From Bacillus sp. UNC438CL73TsuS30 (GTDB lineage Bacteria; Bacillota; Bacilli; Bacillales; Cytobacillaceae): DNA of 64,000 nucleotides. Each line of letters starts with the position of its first letter. The first letter of the stretch is position 1. Of the stretch, positions 25,041 to 33,442 are shown piece after piece. The translations under genes were made by a program, and so were the position numbers. The stretch lies in the NCBI RefSeq assembly GCF_000482325.1, contig NZ_AXVA01000026.1, positions 1 to 64,000 on the forward strand, read 5' to 3'. The notes beneath the pieces are model-generated. The model was not told the origin of the DNA and did not search any database. It saw only the letters and a list, made by a program, of their open reading frames with translations.

Positions 25041-25057
25041 TTGGCATAACTTTTGCA
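25041..25057 (+). promoter_or_regulatory. sigma-54 promoter of the gamma-lyase gene
   Basis: TTGGCATAACTTTTGCAT contains TGGCAT-N5-TTGCA, 83 bp before the ATG at 25140. Confidence 0.85.
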
Positions 25058-25139
25058 TATAAAGACTTGTATACAACGAATAGGAAGAAATAAAAACTGC
25101 AGCAATTCAGATTACAAAAATTAGGAGGCGAAAATACTC

Positions 25140-26297
25140 ATGAACTATACATCAAAACTAGTAAAAGTAAACAAAGATACAGGGCATGGCTCACACATCA
25201 CCCCTGTTTATATGACTTCCACATTTGTTTTTGATAATGCAGAGGTAGGAGCACAACGCTTCGCGGGAGCGGATCCAGGATTTATGTATTCACGCCTGGG
25301 AAATCCAAATGTAAGAGAACTGGAGGAGAAGGTAGCAGAATTGGAATTTGGTGAAGGGTGTTTGGCTTTCTCATCTGGAATGGCTGCCATAACTGGCTGC
25401 CTGTTGGGTGTTTTGCAGGCAGGGGATCATGTTGTTGCACACACAGCGTTGTATGGGGCGACGCACGCATTTCTATCTAAAACGGTAAAGAAATTTGGAA
25501 TTGATGTAACATTTGTCCCCTTTAAGACGGGGGAAGAGATTGAACCACACATAACAGATAGAACGAAAGTAATCTACTTTGAAACCCCCTCCAATCCTAC
25601 GCTTTCCTTGGTAGATATGAAGAGTGTAGCGGGGCTTGCTAAGCAAAAGAGAATCTTGACGGTTGTTGATAATACATTTTTGTCTCCATACTTACAAAAT
25701 CCTATTTTATGCGGCATTGATATTGTCATCCACAGTGCAACCAAATATTTGTCTGGTCATGGATATCTTATTGGCGGACTCGTCATTTCCAGTAAGGAAA
25801 TCATTGATCCGATGAGAAAAGAAGTGCAGAAGACGATGGGAGCAAATTTGTCCCCTATGGATGCCTGGCTTCTCTGTCAGGGGATACGTACCTTGCATAT
25901 TCGCATGGACCGCTCTCAAGAAAATGCACAGATTTTGGCTGAACGTCTGGAAAAACATGAAGCGATAGAGAAGGTATATTTTCCCGGACTTGCAAGCTTT
26001 GAAGATCAACAGATCATGGAGAAACAAATGAAAGGTCCCGGAGCAATGATTTCTTTTGTCTTGAAGGGGGGATACGAAACAGGTGTTAAACTTATGAATT
26101 CAGTAAAACTGAGTACTTTAGCCGTTTCCCTAGGTGATGTAGGTACATTAATTCAACATCCAGCTTCGATGACACATGCGATTATCCCAAAAGAAGAAAG
26201 AGAAAAAGCAGGTCTCGATGATGGACTCGTTCGTTTTTCAGTTGGAATTGAGGATGTAGAAGATATATGGAAGGATCTTGAAACAGCATTAGAATAA
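25140..26297 (+). CDS. PLP-dependent Cys/Met-metabolism enzyme (methionine/cystathionine gamma-lyase family)
   Basis: 385 residues, full length for the family. The PLP lysine lies in HSATKYLSGHGYLIGG; FETPSNPTLSLVDM, VVDNTFLSPYLQNP and the C-terminal VRFSVGIEDVEDIW are all present. At the position after LYG where methionine gamma-lyases carry a catalytic Cys this protein has Ala (LYGATHAF), so a strict methionine gamma-lyase assignment is not supported. It could act on cystathionine, homocysteine or cysteine. Driven by its own sigma-54 promoter and followed by a terminator and then the activator gene. Confidence 0.88.
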   Translation: MNYTSKLVKVNKDTGHGSHITPVYMTSTFVFDNAEVGAQRFAGADPGFMYSRLGNPNVRELEEKVAELEFGEGCLAFSSGMAAITGCLLGVLQAGDHVVAHTALYGATHAFLSKTVKKFGIDVTFVPFKTGEEIEPHITDRTKVIYFETPSNPTLSLVDMKSVAGLAKQKRILTVVDNTFLSPYLQNPILCGIDIVIHSATKYLSGHGYLIGGLVISSKEIIDPMRKEVQKTMGANLSPMDAWLLCQGIRTLHIRMDRSQENAQILAERLEKHEAIEKVYFPGLASFEDQQIMEKQMKGPGAMISFVLKGGYETGVKLMNSVKLSTLAVSLGDVGTLIQHPASMTHAIIPKEEREKAGLDDGLVRFSVGIEDVEDIWKDLETALE

Positions 26298-26370
26298 CAG
26301 TACGGCAATAGGAATTACTCTTCAGTAACGTCTTTGGTAGGTAAATATCTGAAATTTTATCAACCTTGAG

Positions 26371-26399
26371 AGAATGTATTTTCATAATTGAAAAATTTA
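26371..26399 (+). promoter_or_regulatory. candidate activator-binding site upstream of the sigma-54 activator gene
   Basis: GTATTTTCATAATTGAAAAA is an imperfect inverted repeat resembling the motif at 34825 (ATTTTCGAATAATTGAAAAT). It lies about 80 bp before the weaker -24/-12 site at 26477 and could mediate autoregulation. Confidence 0.4.
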
Positions 26400-26423
26400 G
26401 TATAATAGGAAAATAGAAAATTG

Positions 26424-26451
26424 GCAAAACAATGATGTTTTGCTTTTTTTT
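26424..26451 (+). terminator. intrinsic terminator of the gamma-lyase gene
   Basis: GCAAAAC-AATGAT-GTTTTGC, perfect 7-bp stem, followed by eight T residues. Confidence 0.85.
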
Positions 26452-26476
26452 ACATAGTTTTTCGGAAATTTATAGT

Positions 26477-26492
26477 TGGCTTGAAAATTGCA
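26477..26492 (+). promoter_or_regulatory. possible sigma-54 promoter of the activator gene
   Basis: TTGGCTTGAAAATTGCAT has TGG-N9-TTGCA at correct spacing, but CTT replaces the usual CAC/CAT at the -24 box, so the match is weaker than the others in this region. Confidence 0.5.
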
Positions 26493-26550
26493 TGGAGAAA
26501 TAGTACGTGGAAAAATTTAAAAGAACTGGAGCATACAGGAGGTAGAAAAC

Positions 26551-27999
26551 GTGAGAGGTATCACTCAAAATCGGGAATTCATTCAACTATTTTCGGAAAA
26601 CCTTACAGCGGTACTTGGTTTTGATATCACCATCCTTGACCGAAACGGATATCGGGTTAGCGGCACAGGAAGCTATCAACATCAAATTGGCAAACCTGCA
26701 CCTGATGGCTCCTTGTTGCGTGCTGTAATGAAGACCGGCAGACCTGATATGACCTATGATGTTATTAAAAATGAATCCCATTGTATGAGCTGTAAATTTT
26801 TTAAGGAATGCAAAGAGACAGCAACCATTGGTTTTCCGATTGTCAAGGGAAGTGAGACATTAGGAGCTATAGGACTCATGGGCTTTTCAATGGAACAAAA
26901 AGAAAAGATGATTGAAAATGCTGAATCACTTAAGGGATTCCTTCAACATCTAAGTCTTATAGTAGAATCCCAGTTAATCTCGCAGAATGAAAGATTCGCA
27001 TCACAATGCAATTTATACGAAGAGACATTAAATACAAATAAAGTCATTACCTTTGATAACTTTGTCAGCAAAAACGAGGATATGAAAGAGGTAATCCGTA
27101 AAGCCAAGCGGATCGTAAACAGCATGGCAAACGTTTTAATTAGAGGGGAAACGGGAACGGGGAAAGAGGTATTGGCAAAGGCGATTCATTATGAAGGGAA
27201 TCGGAAAAACAACCCTTTTATTGCGGTTAATTGTGCCGCTATACCGGAGAGTTTACTAGAAAGTGAATTGTTTGGCTATTCGGGCGGGGCTTTTACAGGG
27301 GCAAACCGGGAAGGAAAAGCGGGGAAGTTTGAGCTGGCGAATCATGGAACCATCTTTCTTGATGAAATAGGAGATCTCCCTCTTTCTCTCCAGCCCAAAC
27401 TTCTTAGGGTATTACAGGAACGAGAGGTTGAAAGAGTGGGAGGAAACAAATCGCTTCCTGTCAATATTCGTGTGATAACGGCAACACACCGCAATTTAGA
27501 AGAGATGGTTCAAAATGGTACCTTCCGTGAGGATTTATATTATCGAATCAATGTGATTCCGCTAAATACAAAGTCATTGAAGGAGAGGAGGGAAGACATT
27601 CCCTTCTTCCTCCAATACTTCATTTGTAAGTATTGTTCAATCTTAAACCGTCCGTACATGACGGTGGACCCACATTTAGAAAAATGGCTAATCCAATATG
27701 ATTGGCCAGGGAATATTCGGCAGTTAGAAAATATTGTGGAGTATATGGTGAATATGGCGGAATCGGATGTAATTGGTTTTCAAGATCTTCCGGATTATTT
27801 GTACCAGATTCAGGCACCTATTCAGACAGGAGGGTTAAGCTTAGATGAGATGGTTGCCGAATATGAAAAGTCCATTATTCAAAGTTTCTTTATGAGTGGT
27901 CATGGTCGAAATGACAAAGAAAAAGTAGCCGAGGAATTGAAAATTAGTTTATCGACACTTTATCGTAAGCTAGAACGATATCATCTAAAAGTTTTATAA
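26551..27999 (+). CDS. sigma-54-dependent transcriptional activator with Cys-cluster sensor domain
   Basis: 482 residues. The N-terminal sensor (~1-150) is PAS/diacid-receptor-like (TAVLGFDITILDRNGYRVSG, TIGFPIVKGSETLGAIGLMG) and carries Cys78-x2-Cys81-x5-Cys87, which could bind a metal or FeS cluster or react with thiols. Next comes the sigma-54 AAA+ domain with Walker A GETGTGKE, GAFTGA loop and DEIGDLPLSLQPKLL, then a Fis-type helix-turn-helix (KVAEELKISLSTLYRKL). GTG start after AGGAGGT. It is the only such activator among eight -24/-12 sites between 24.5 and 42.6 kb, so it is the probable master regulator. No receiver domain: it presumably senses a ligand directly. Confidence 0.9.
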   Translation: MRGITQNREFIQLFSENLTAVLGFDITILDRNGYRVSGTGSYQHQIGKPAPDGSLLRAVMKTGRPDMTYDVIKNESHCMSCKFFKECKETATIGFPIVKGSETLGAIGLMGFSMEQKEKMIENAESLKGFLQHLSLIVESQLISQNERFASQCNLYEETLNTNKVITFDNFVSKNEDMKEVIRKAKRIVNSMANVLIRGETGTGKEVLAKAIHYEGNRKNNPFIAVNCAAIPESLLESELFGYSGGAFTGANREGKAGKFELANHGTIFLDEIGDLPLSLQPKLLRVLQEREVERVGGNKSLPVNIRVITATHRNLEEMVQNGTFREDLYYRINVIPLNTKSLKERREDIPFFLQYFICKYCSILNRPYMTVDPHLEKWLIQYDWPGNIRQLENIVEYMVNMAESDVIGFQDLPDYLYQIQAPIQTGGLSLDEMVAEYEKSIIQSFFMSGHGRNDKEKVAEELKISLSTLYRKLERYHLKVL

Positions 28000-28009
28000 C
28001 TTTTCCATG

Positions 28010-28037
28010 AGATTGCAAGTTCATTTGCAATCTTTTT
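28010..28037 (+). terminator. intrinsic terminator of the activator gene
   Basis: AGATTGCAA (28010) pairs with TTGCAATCT (28025) and is followed by a T-run. A nearly identical terminator ends the cystine ABC operon at 37420. Confidence 0.85.
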
Positions 28038-28047
28038 ACTTTAAGGA

Positions 28048-28093
28048 AAAATATTTTTGAATAATTAATAAAATATTTTTCAAGTTTGGGAAT
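28048..28093 (+). promoter_or_regulatory. conserved upstream activator sequence, copy A
   Basis: AAAATATTTTTGAATAATTA, then ATAAAATATTTTTCAAG and TTTGGGAAT. The AAATATTTT...AAAATATTT arms form an inverted repeat. The same arrangement occurs at 34825 and 37444, each time about 105-115 bp before a -24 box, as expected for the enhancer of a sigma-54 activator. Inference from three-way similarity. Confidence 0.65.
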
Positions 28094-28198
28094 AGAAGAG
28101 CGGTACTAATTGGTCATGTTTCGCTATAACCATCGCGGAAATGATAATTTCATCTCCTTTTTGCAAGCAGGAATGTTGAATTAACAAGGATTTTATTA

Positions 28199-28214
28199 TG
28201 GCACAACTCTTGCA
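28199..28214 (+). promoter_or_regulatory. sigma-54 promoter of the gamma-lyase / D-cysteine desulfhydrase genes
   Basis: TGGCACAACTCTTGCAT is a consensus -24/-12 element. The preceding GAATGTTGAATTAACAAGG and ATTTTATTA are identical to the sequence before the promoter at 34975. Confidence 0.9.
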
Positions 28215-28242
28215 TAATTATTAATCAAAAGGAGTGAACAAA

Positions 28243-29415
28243 ATGGAACTGGATACAAAATTAATTCACGGTGGTCCGTTGATTGATCAGCATACCGGAA
28301 GCTCATCCGTACCGATCTATCAATCCTCTACCTTTCATCAAGCTCAATTTGCGCAATCACAAGAGTTTACCTACACGCGTTTTGGCAACCCAACAAGGAA
28401 AGCATTGGAGGAAACGGTTGCCTGTTTGGAGTTTGCTAAATATGGATATGCCTTTGCTTCCGGTATGGCGGCAATTTCTGCGGTATTGCTAAATTTCTCA
28501 CAGGGGGATCACGTAATCCTTTGTAAAGATATATACGGGGGAGCCTATCAGCTCGTAACCGAGATGTTTCCGAGATACGGAATTGAATACACTTTCGTGG
28601 ATGAAACGGATCTTAACGCCTGGAAGAAAGCAATCAAGCAAAATACAAAAGGAATTTATATTGAGACACCCTCTAATCCCCTATTAACGGTTACCGATAT
28701 TAGAGGTGTTGTTAATTTAGCAAAGAAATACAACTTGCTGACCATCATCGACAATACGTTTATGACACCCATTTTCCAAAATCCGATTAAATTGGGAGTG
28801 GATATCGTCATCCATAGTGCGACAAAATTTATCAATGGCCATAGTGATGTAACCGCTGGATTGGTTGTGACCAATGATCAAGAGATTGCGGAAACGTTAT
28901 TCAAAACGCAAAAAATGCTGGGCAGTATGCTCCCCCCATATGATTGTTGGTTAATTTTAAGAGGAATCAAGACCATGAAAATCCGTATGGAAAAGGAAGT
29001 TGAAAATGCGGCATTTATTGCGGGTGAGCTTTTAAAACATAGCAAGGTGAAGGCTGTTTATTATCCGGGTCTTGAATATCACAATGGACGGGAGATTCAT
29101 TTTTCCCAAGCAGGCAGCGGTGGAGCTGTTTTAACATTTGATTTAGGAAGTTATGAAAATGTGAAGGACTTTTTTGCCCATGTAAGCATTCCTATAGTGG
29201 CCGTTAGCTTAGGCGGTGTTGAATCGATATTATCTTATCCGTTCACGATGTCTCATGCTGTAATTCCTGAAGAAGAGAGGCTTGAATTAGGGGTGACAGA
29301 CGGGCTAGTTCGGCTGAGCTGCGGCATTGAAGATAAAAATGATCTTCTAAATGATTTATTTAAAGCCTTGGATCATGTAAAAACAGCCGATGTCTTACAG
29401 AAAAAAATCCTATAA
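28243..29415 (+). CDS. PLP-dependent cystathionine gamma-lyase/synthase-family enzyme
   Basis: 390 residues. PLP lysine in HSATKFINGHSDVTAG; IETPSNPLLTVTDIRG, TIIDNTFMTPIFQNP and VRLSCGIEDKNDLL match the trans-sulfuration family. After the tyrosine-containing loop it has DIYGGAYQLV, more like cystathionine gamma-lyase than methionine gamma-lyase. The GTG at 28234 is in frame, but the ATG at 28243 lies 8 nt after AAAAGGAG and is preferred. Paralogous to 25140. Its stop overlaps the start of the next gene, so the two are co-translated. Confidence 0.88.
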   Translation: MELDTKLIHGGPLIDQHTGSSSVPIYQSSTFHQAQFAQSQEFTYTRFGNPTRKALEETVACLEFAKYGYAFASGMAAISAVLLNFSQGDHVILCKDIYGGAYQLVTEMFPRYGIEYTFVDETDLNAWKKAIKQNTKGIYIETPSNPLLTVTDIRGVVNLAKKYNLLTIIDNTFMTPIFQNPIKLGVDIVIHSATKFINGHSDVTAGLVVTNDQEIAETLFKTQKMLGSMLPPYDCWLILRGIKTMKIRMEKEVENAAFIAGELLKHSKVKAVYYPGLEYHNGREIHFSQAGSGGAVLTFDLGSYENVKDFFAHVSIPIVAVSLGGVESILSYPFTMSHAVIPEEERLELGVTDGLVRLSCGIEDKNDLLNDLFKALDHVKTADVLQKKIL

Positions 29416-30413
29416 TGATTGGAAAATACTTAATGGAGAAAATAGAGATTGCCAATGTACCCACAAAGGTTGAAAAAGTCGATTTTTTCAATAAACATTT
29501 AAACAAGTCAGTTTTTATCAAGCGCGATGACCAGACGGGAATGGGATCATCGGGAAACAAAATAAGAAAGCTGGAATATTTATTAGCCGATGCAAAAAAC
29601 AGAAAGTGTGATTATGTAATTACCTGTGGCGGGATCCAATCGAACCACGCGAGGGCGACTGCGGTGTTGGCGGCTAAATATCAGATGAAGTCCTTGTTGA
29701 TTTTAAAAGAAAGTGAAGTAAATAGAACGGAAGGGAATCTATTTCTTACTAAATTAGTTGGTGCAACCATTAAGGTGGCAACTGAGGATGAGTATCAAGA
29801 TTTAACACCCATGATTGCAAAATTGACAAAAGAATTGACTGACACCGGGCACAACCCCTACGTCATTCCGATGGGGGGCTCAAACGGCATTGGTGCTCTA
29901 GGGTATGTAGAAGCCTTCTATGAAATACTCCAGCAAGAACAGGAATTAGGAATCGTGTTTGACACGATTGTGGTTACGAATGGGTCGGGCGGTACTTATG
30001 CCGGTTTGTTATACGGAAATAAAGAAAGCAATCAAAATAAAACCATTATTGGCATGAGTGTCTTAAATCAGAGGGAACAAGCCGTTCATGATCTATTACA
30101 CATTTTAGAAGATATGAATCAATATAGGGACCATCATCTCCGTTTTTCGGCTGAGGAAATCAACATTATTGATCGCTATATAGGTTTAGGTTACGGTAAG
30201 AGCCAATTGGATGAACTGAGATTCATAGAGAAATTTGCACAAGAAGAAGGAATTATCCTTGACCCGGTATATACCGGGAAGTCGATGTATGGTTTATACA
30301 ACGAACTTAAAGATGGAAAACTTCAGGGAAGCCAAAACATACTTTTTATTCATACCGGTGGGATTTTTGGCTGGACGGACGAGAAGATTAAAATGTTATA
30401 TGGAGCTATTTAA
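29415..30413 (+). CDS. dcyD: D-cysteine desulfhydrase / ACC deaminase-family PLP enzyme
   Basis: 332 residues of the tryptophan-synthase-beta fold. The PLP lysine motif is SSGNKIRKLEYLL; CGGIQSNHARATAVLAAK and TNGSGGTYAGLLYG (phosphate-binding loop) are typical of DcyD. DcyD converts D-cysteine to pyruvate, H2S and ammonia; some relatives act on ACC or L-cysate. The cyst(e)ine context favours the desulfhydrase. The ATG at 29415 overlaps the upstream stop (TAATG); an ATG at 29433 is an alternative, and neither has a strong ribosome site. Two hairpins follow before patB. Confidence 0.85.
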   Translation: MIGKYLMEKIEIANVPTKVEKVDFFNKHLNKSVFIKRDDQTGMGSSGNKIRKLEYLLADAKNRKCDYVITCGGIQSNHARATAVLAAKYQMKSLLILKESEVNRTEGNLFLTKLVGATIKVATEDEYQDLTPMIAKLTKELTDTGHNPYVIPMGGSNGIGALGYVEAFYEILQQEQELGIVFDTIVVTNGSGGTYAGLLYGNKESNQNKTIIGMSVLNQREQAVHDLLHILEDMNQYRDHHLRFSAEEINIIDRYIGLGYGKSQLDELRFIEKFAQEEGIILDPVYTGKSMYGLYNELKDGKLQGSQNILFIHTGGIFGWTDEKIKMLYGAI

Positions 30414-30426
30414 TTGTCTGTTCTTT

Positions 30427-30448
30427 GGACACATCTCGGGGTGTGTCC
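30427..30448 (+). other. hairpin between dcyD and patB
   Basis: GGACACA (30427) pairs with TGTGTCC (30442); the following GGAAGACTTTT has only a short T-run. Possibly an RNA-stability or attenuation element within the operon. Confidence 0.5.
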
Positions 30449-30483
30449 GGAAGACTTTTAAAAAGTTTCATTTGATATATTGG

Positions 30484-30518
30484 CTGCGAAAATGAAAACG
30501 CATTCGCAGTAATTTTTT
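30484..30518 (+). terminator. terminator-like hairpin immediately before patB
   Basis: CTGCGAA (30484) pairs with TTCGCAG (30503), followed by TAATTTTTT. It lies only 20 bp before the patB start, so patB is either partly attenuated or transcribed by read-through. Confidence 0.6.
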
Positions 30519-30538
30519 AGAAAAATGAGGAGGTAAGT

Positions 30539-31711
30539 ATGATTCACAACTTTGATGAAACGATTAATCGAATTGGTACGGATTCCGATAAATGGGACAA
30601 TGAAGGAAAATGCGGCCAATTGATTCCACTGGGCATTGCCGATACCGATTACAAGGCACCACGTGAAGTTTTAGAGTCTGTAAGGGAAAAGGTGGATTTT
30701 GGCGTATTTGGTTATGGATATTTTCCGCATGATCGATTTAATGATGCGATCAAAGGGTGGTATGGCCGCCATCATAAAATTGATATTAGGGCAGACGATA
30801 TTAGTTATGCGCCTGGATTAATGACAGGGGCGTTATGGATGTTTTTAGATGCCTATACCAATCCAGGAGACAAAGTAGTGATACAGCCTCCTGTCTATGC
30901 AACCTTTAAAAGGGTAATAGAGAATTTTAATAGAGTTGCAGTCGACAATCCATTAAATTACTACAACGGAAGTTATCAGATTGATTTTGAAGATTTAGAA
31001 GCTAAACTAAAGCTACCAGATGTGAAAATACTTCTTGTATGTAATCCAGCCAATCCAATCGGGCGGGTATGGACAAAAGCGGAAATGCAGAAAATGTATG
31101 ATTTATGCCGTGAGAATAACGTAATGATTATAAGTGATGAAATTCATAGCGATATGATTCACAAAAGTTTGCCTTTCCACTCCTTTTTAGAGATTTGTGA
31201 GGAAGAAGATCAAAATGTGGTGGTAATGAACTCTCCAAGTAAAACCTTTAATTTAGCCTCTTTCTTCAGTGCATATGTGATTATAAAAAATAAAAAAATG
31301 AAAATTGCATTTGATGATATTTACACAAAATACCACTTTGATTATAACTATTTAGGAGTTGAGGCTTTAATTACGGCTTATACTAAATGCGATTATTATG
31401 TGGATGAATTAAATGCTTACTTACGAAGCAACATTGATTTTTCGATTAACTATATCCATAAACATTTACCAAAGTTAAAAGTTCAGTACCCTGATTGTTC
31501 CTATTTGTTATGGATTGACTGTGAGGGGCTGGGCTTCACCGGTACGGAATTGGCTGAATTTTTTACAGACGCAGGGGTTAGAGTCAATGATGGGAGTTCA
31601 TATGGAAAAGATAGTGGCAACTTTGTAAGAGTAAATATTGCTTGCACAAGGGCTTTACTAGAGCACGCATTGAAACAGATTAAGCTAAACTATGACAAAT
31701 ATGGTTTTTAA
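30539..31711 (+). CDS. patB: PatB/MalY-type cystathionine beta-lyase (C-S lyase)
   Basis: 390 residues, fold-type I aminotransferase-like C-S lyase that splits cystathionine, cystine or cysteine conjugates to thiol, pyruvate and ammonia through 2-aminoacrylate. PLP lysine in NSPSKTFNLASFFSAYV; LGIADTDYKAPREVLESV matches the ADMDFxxP region (Thr for Met); VCNPANPIGRVW and IISDEIHSDMI are conserved. AGGAGGT precedes the ATG. A decayed second copy of this family lies at 42612-42786. Confidence 0.9.
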   Translation: MIHNFDETINRIGTDSDKWDNEGKCGQLIPLGIADTDYKAPREVLESVREKVDFGVFGYGYFPHDRFNDAIKGWYGRHHKIDIRADDISYAPGLMTGALWMFLDAYTNPGDKVVIQPPVYATFKRVIENFNRVAVDNPLNYYNGSYQIDFEDLEAKLKLPDVKILLVCNPANPIGRVWTKAEMQKMYDLCRENNVMIISDEIHSDMIHKSLPFHSFLEICEEEDQNVVVMNSPSKTFNLASFFSAYVIIKNKKMKIAFDDIYTKYHFDYNYLGVEALITAYTKCDYYVDELNAYLRSNIDFSINYIHKHLPKLKVQYPDCSYLLWIDCEGLGFTGTELAEFFTDAGVRVNDGSSYGKDSGNFVRVNIACTRALLEHALKQIKLNYDKYGF

Positions 31712-31739
31712 AAACTAATTGAATTGTGAGGTTTTGCGT

Positions 31740-33212
31740 ATGGGGAACAAATCTGAAAAACAAGGTAATGCAACTGTTTCGTGGGATGATAAATCGTATA
31801 GATTTCCGGTGTCATTTAAATATGCTGCGGTTTCTGTCTTAATCTTTTTCGGCCTGCTGCTTACAGGAACACTTGGTTTTGGTGCATCTCTGGAATTAAT
31901 GTTTTTGTTATTATGGATCGTCGTGGCCCTGCTTGTTATGAAACTAGGATATAAATATAATGAAGTCCAAAATATGGCATGGGAGATGGGGAAGCAATCT
32001 TTTGAACCGAATACGATTATTTTAGTAGTTGGCGTCATGATTGCTACCTGGATGGCTTCTGGTACAATCCCTTATGTTATGTATTGGGGCTTAGAATTAA
32101 TTTCACCGCAATACTTTTTAATCACGGCTTTGCTCCTAACATCAGCAACATCTCTTGCAACCGGAACTTCATGGGGGACTTTGGGTACAGTGGGTTTGGC
32201 CTTAATGACAGTTGGTAATGCACTTGGAGTTCCCGAAGCAATGACAGCAGGTGCCATTATTTGTGGTTCCTTCTTCGGAGACAAGTTGTCACCATTGTCT
32301 GATAGTACCATTTTAGCAGCTACCGTTGCCGGCTCTAAAGTTATGTCACACGTAAAACATATGTTATGGTCAACTGTCCCGGCGTATATTCTAACAGCAA
32401 TTATCTTTATCATTTTAGGCTTAAAGTATGGAAAAAATGGATCGAATATGCAGGAGATTCAACAAATCACTGGTGTAATATCAAAGCATTTCAATTTATC
32501 CTGGATTTCATTGATTCCTCTTCTGGTGGTACTAGTGATGCTCATAAAGGGCATTCCATCTATTATCTCGCTATTAATGGGAGTGTTTAGCGGCATGGCT
32601 GTCGCTGTTTTTACTCAGGGGTATCATTTAACAAAAGTGTTTGATATCATGACCAATGGATTTGTGTTTAAAAGCGGCAGTACGTTAGTAGACCCCATCC
32701 TAAGCAGAGGCGGGCTCTACAGTTTAATGAGCTCATTCCTTGTTGTTCTTTTAGCCATGTGTGTAACCGGCATGTTAGAACAATCAGGCATTCTCAGTGC
32801 TTTAGTAGAGCCATTAGTTAAACGAACACAGGGCTCTACTTTTAAAATAACTTTAGTGACTATGTTGATTGCTTTAATCACAAATATGATTGGTTCATCG
32901 ATGTTATTAACTGCGATTGTAGCGGGTTCACTTATGAAAAATGTCTTTAAAAATAATCATTTGGCGCCAGAAAATCTTTCGCGTAATATCGAGGATGTTG
33001 GAACGATGGGTGCACCGGTTATTCCATGGAATTCCAACGCCATCTATTGTTCGCAAATGTTGGGCGTATCGCCATATGCCTATTTCCCATATGTCTTTCT
33101 AGCCTTCTTTGTCCCATTATTCGATTTACTTTATGGTGCCACTGGATTTGCAATAAAGAAGTTAAAGCCTGAGAAGCTCGAGGATGTTGAAACAGTAACT
33201 AAAGCAATCTAA
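31740..33212 (+). CDS. nhaC: NhaC-family Na+/H+ antiporter-type transporter
   Basis: 490 residues with about eleven hydrophobic segments. The NhaC/MleN family pattern is visible: SATSLATGTSWGTLGTVGLA, AIICGSFFGDKLSPLSDST and GTMGAPVIPWNSN. Some family members exchange carboxylates or amino acids with protons or sodium (for example malate/lactate), so here it may export pyruvate, lactate or an amino acid rather than sodium alone. TGAGG precedes the ATG at 31740; an in-frame start at 31719 lacks a site. Follows patB by 28 bp and ends at a strong terminator. Confidence 0.88.
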   Translation: MGNKSEKQGNATVSWDDKSYRFPVSFKYAAVSVLIFFGLLLTGTLGFGASLELMFLLLWIVVALLVMKLGYKYNEVQNMAWEMGKQSFEPNTIILVVGVMIATWMASGTIPYVMYWGLELISPQYFLITALLLTSATSLATGTSWGTLGTVGLALMTVGNALGVPEAMTAGAIICGSFFGDKLSPLSDSTILAATVAGSKVMSHVKHMLWSTVPAYILTAIIFIILGLKYGKNGSNMQEIQQITGVISKHFNLSWISLIPLLVVLVMLIKGIPSIISLLMGVFSGMAVAVFTQGYHLTKVFDIMTNGFVFKSGSTLVDPILSRGGLYSLMSSFLVVLLAMCVTGMLEQSGILSALVEPLVKRTQGSTFKITLVTMLIALITNMIGSSMLLTAIVAGSLMKNVFKNNHLAPENLSRNIEDVGTMGAPVIPWNSNAIYCSQMLGVSPYAYFPYVFLAFFVPLFDLLYGATGFAIKKLKPEKLEDVETVTKAI

Positions 33213-33231
33213 GTAAATAGGTTTTTATGTA

Positions 33232-33260
33232 GGCGATTCCTGATAGGAATCGCCTTTTTT
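33232..33260 (+). terminator. intrinsic terminator after nhaC
   Basis: GGCGATTCC-TGATA-GGAATCGCC, perfect 9-bp stem, followed by six T residues. Confidence 0.92.
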
Positions 33261-33389
33261 ATAATGGGTAAGTTGACCTGGTTCATGTTTTCTTAGTTTT
33301 AAAAAAATTTTTTTCAAACGTGATAGAAAATAGGAATAAGTAACCTATCAGAAGCTGGGAAACTAGTGATTTTACAAGGAATTTAAGAT

Positions 33390-33405
33390 TGGCACGAATA
33401 TTGCA
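33390..33405 (+). promoter_or_regulatory. sigma-54 promoter of the thioredoxin pair
   Basis: TTGGCACGAATATTGCAAG is a consensus -24/-12 element (TGGCAC-N5-TTGCA), 38 bp before trxB. About 80 bp upstream lies AAAAAAATTTTTTTCAAACG, possibly a variant of the shared upstream motif. Confidence 0.88.
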
Positions 33406-33442
33406 AGTTAATCTTCATGACTAAGAGAAAGGGGGGAATGAG

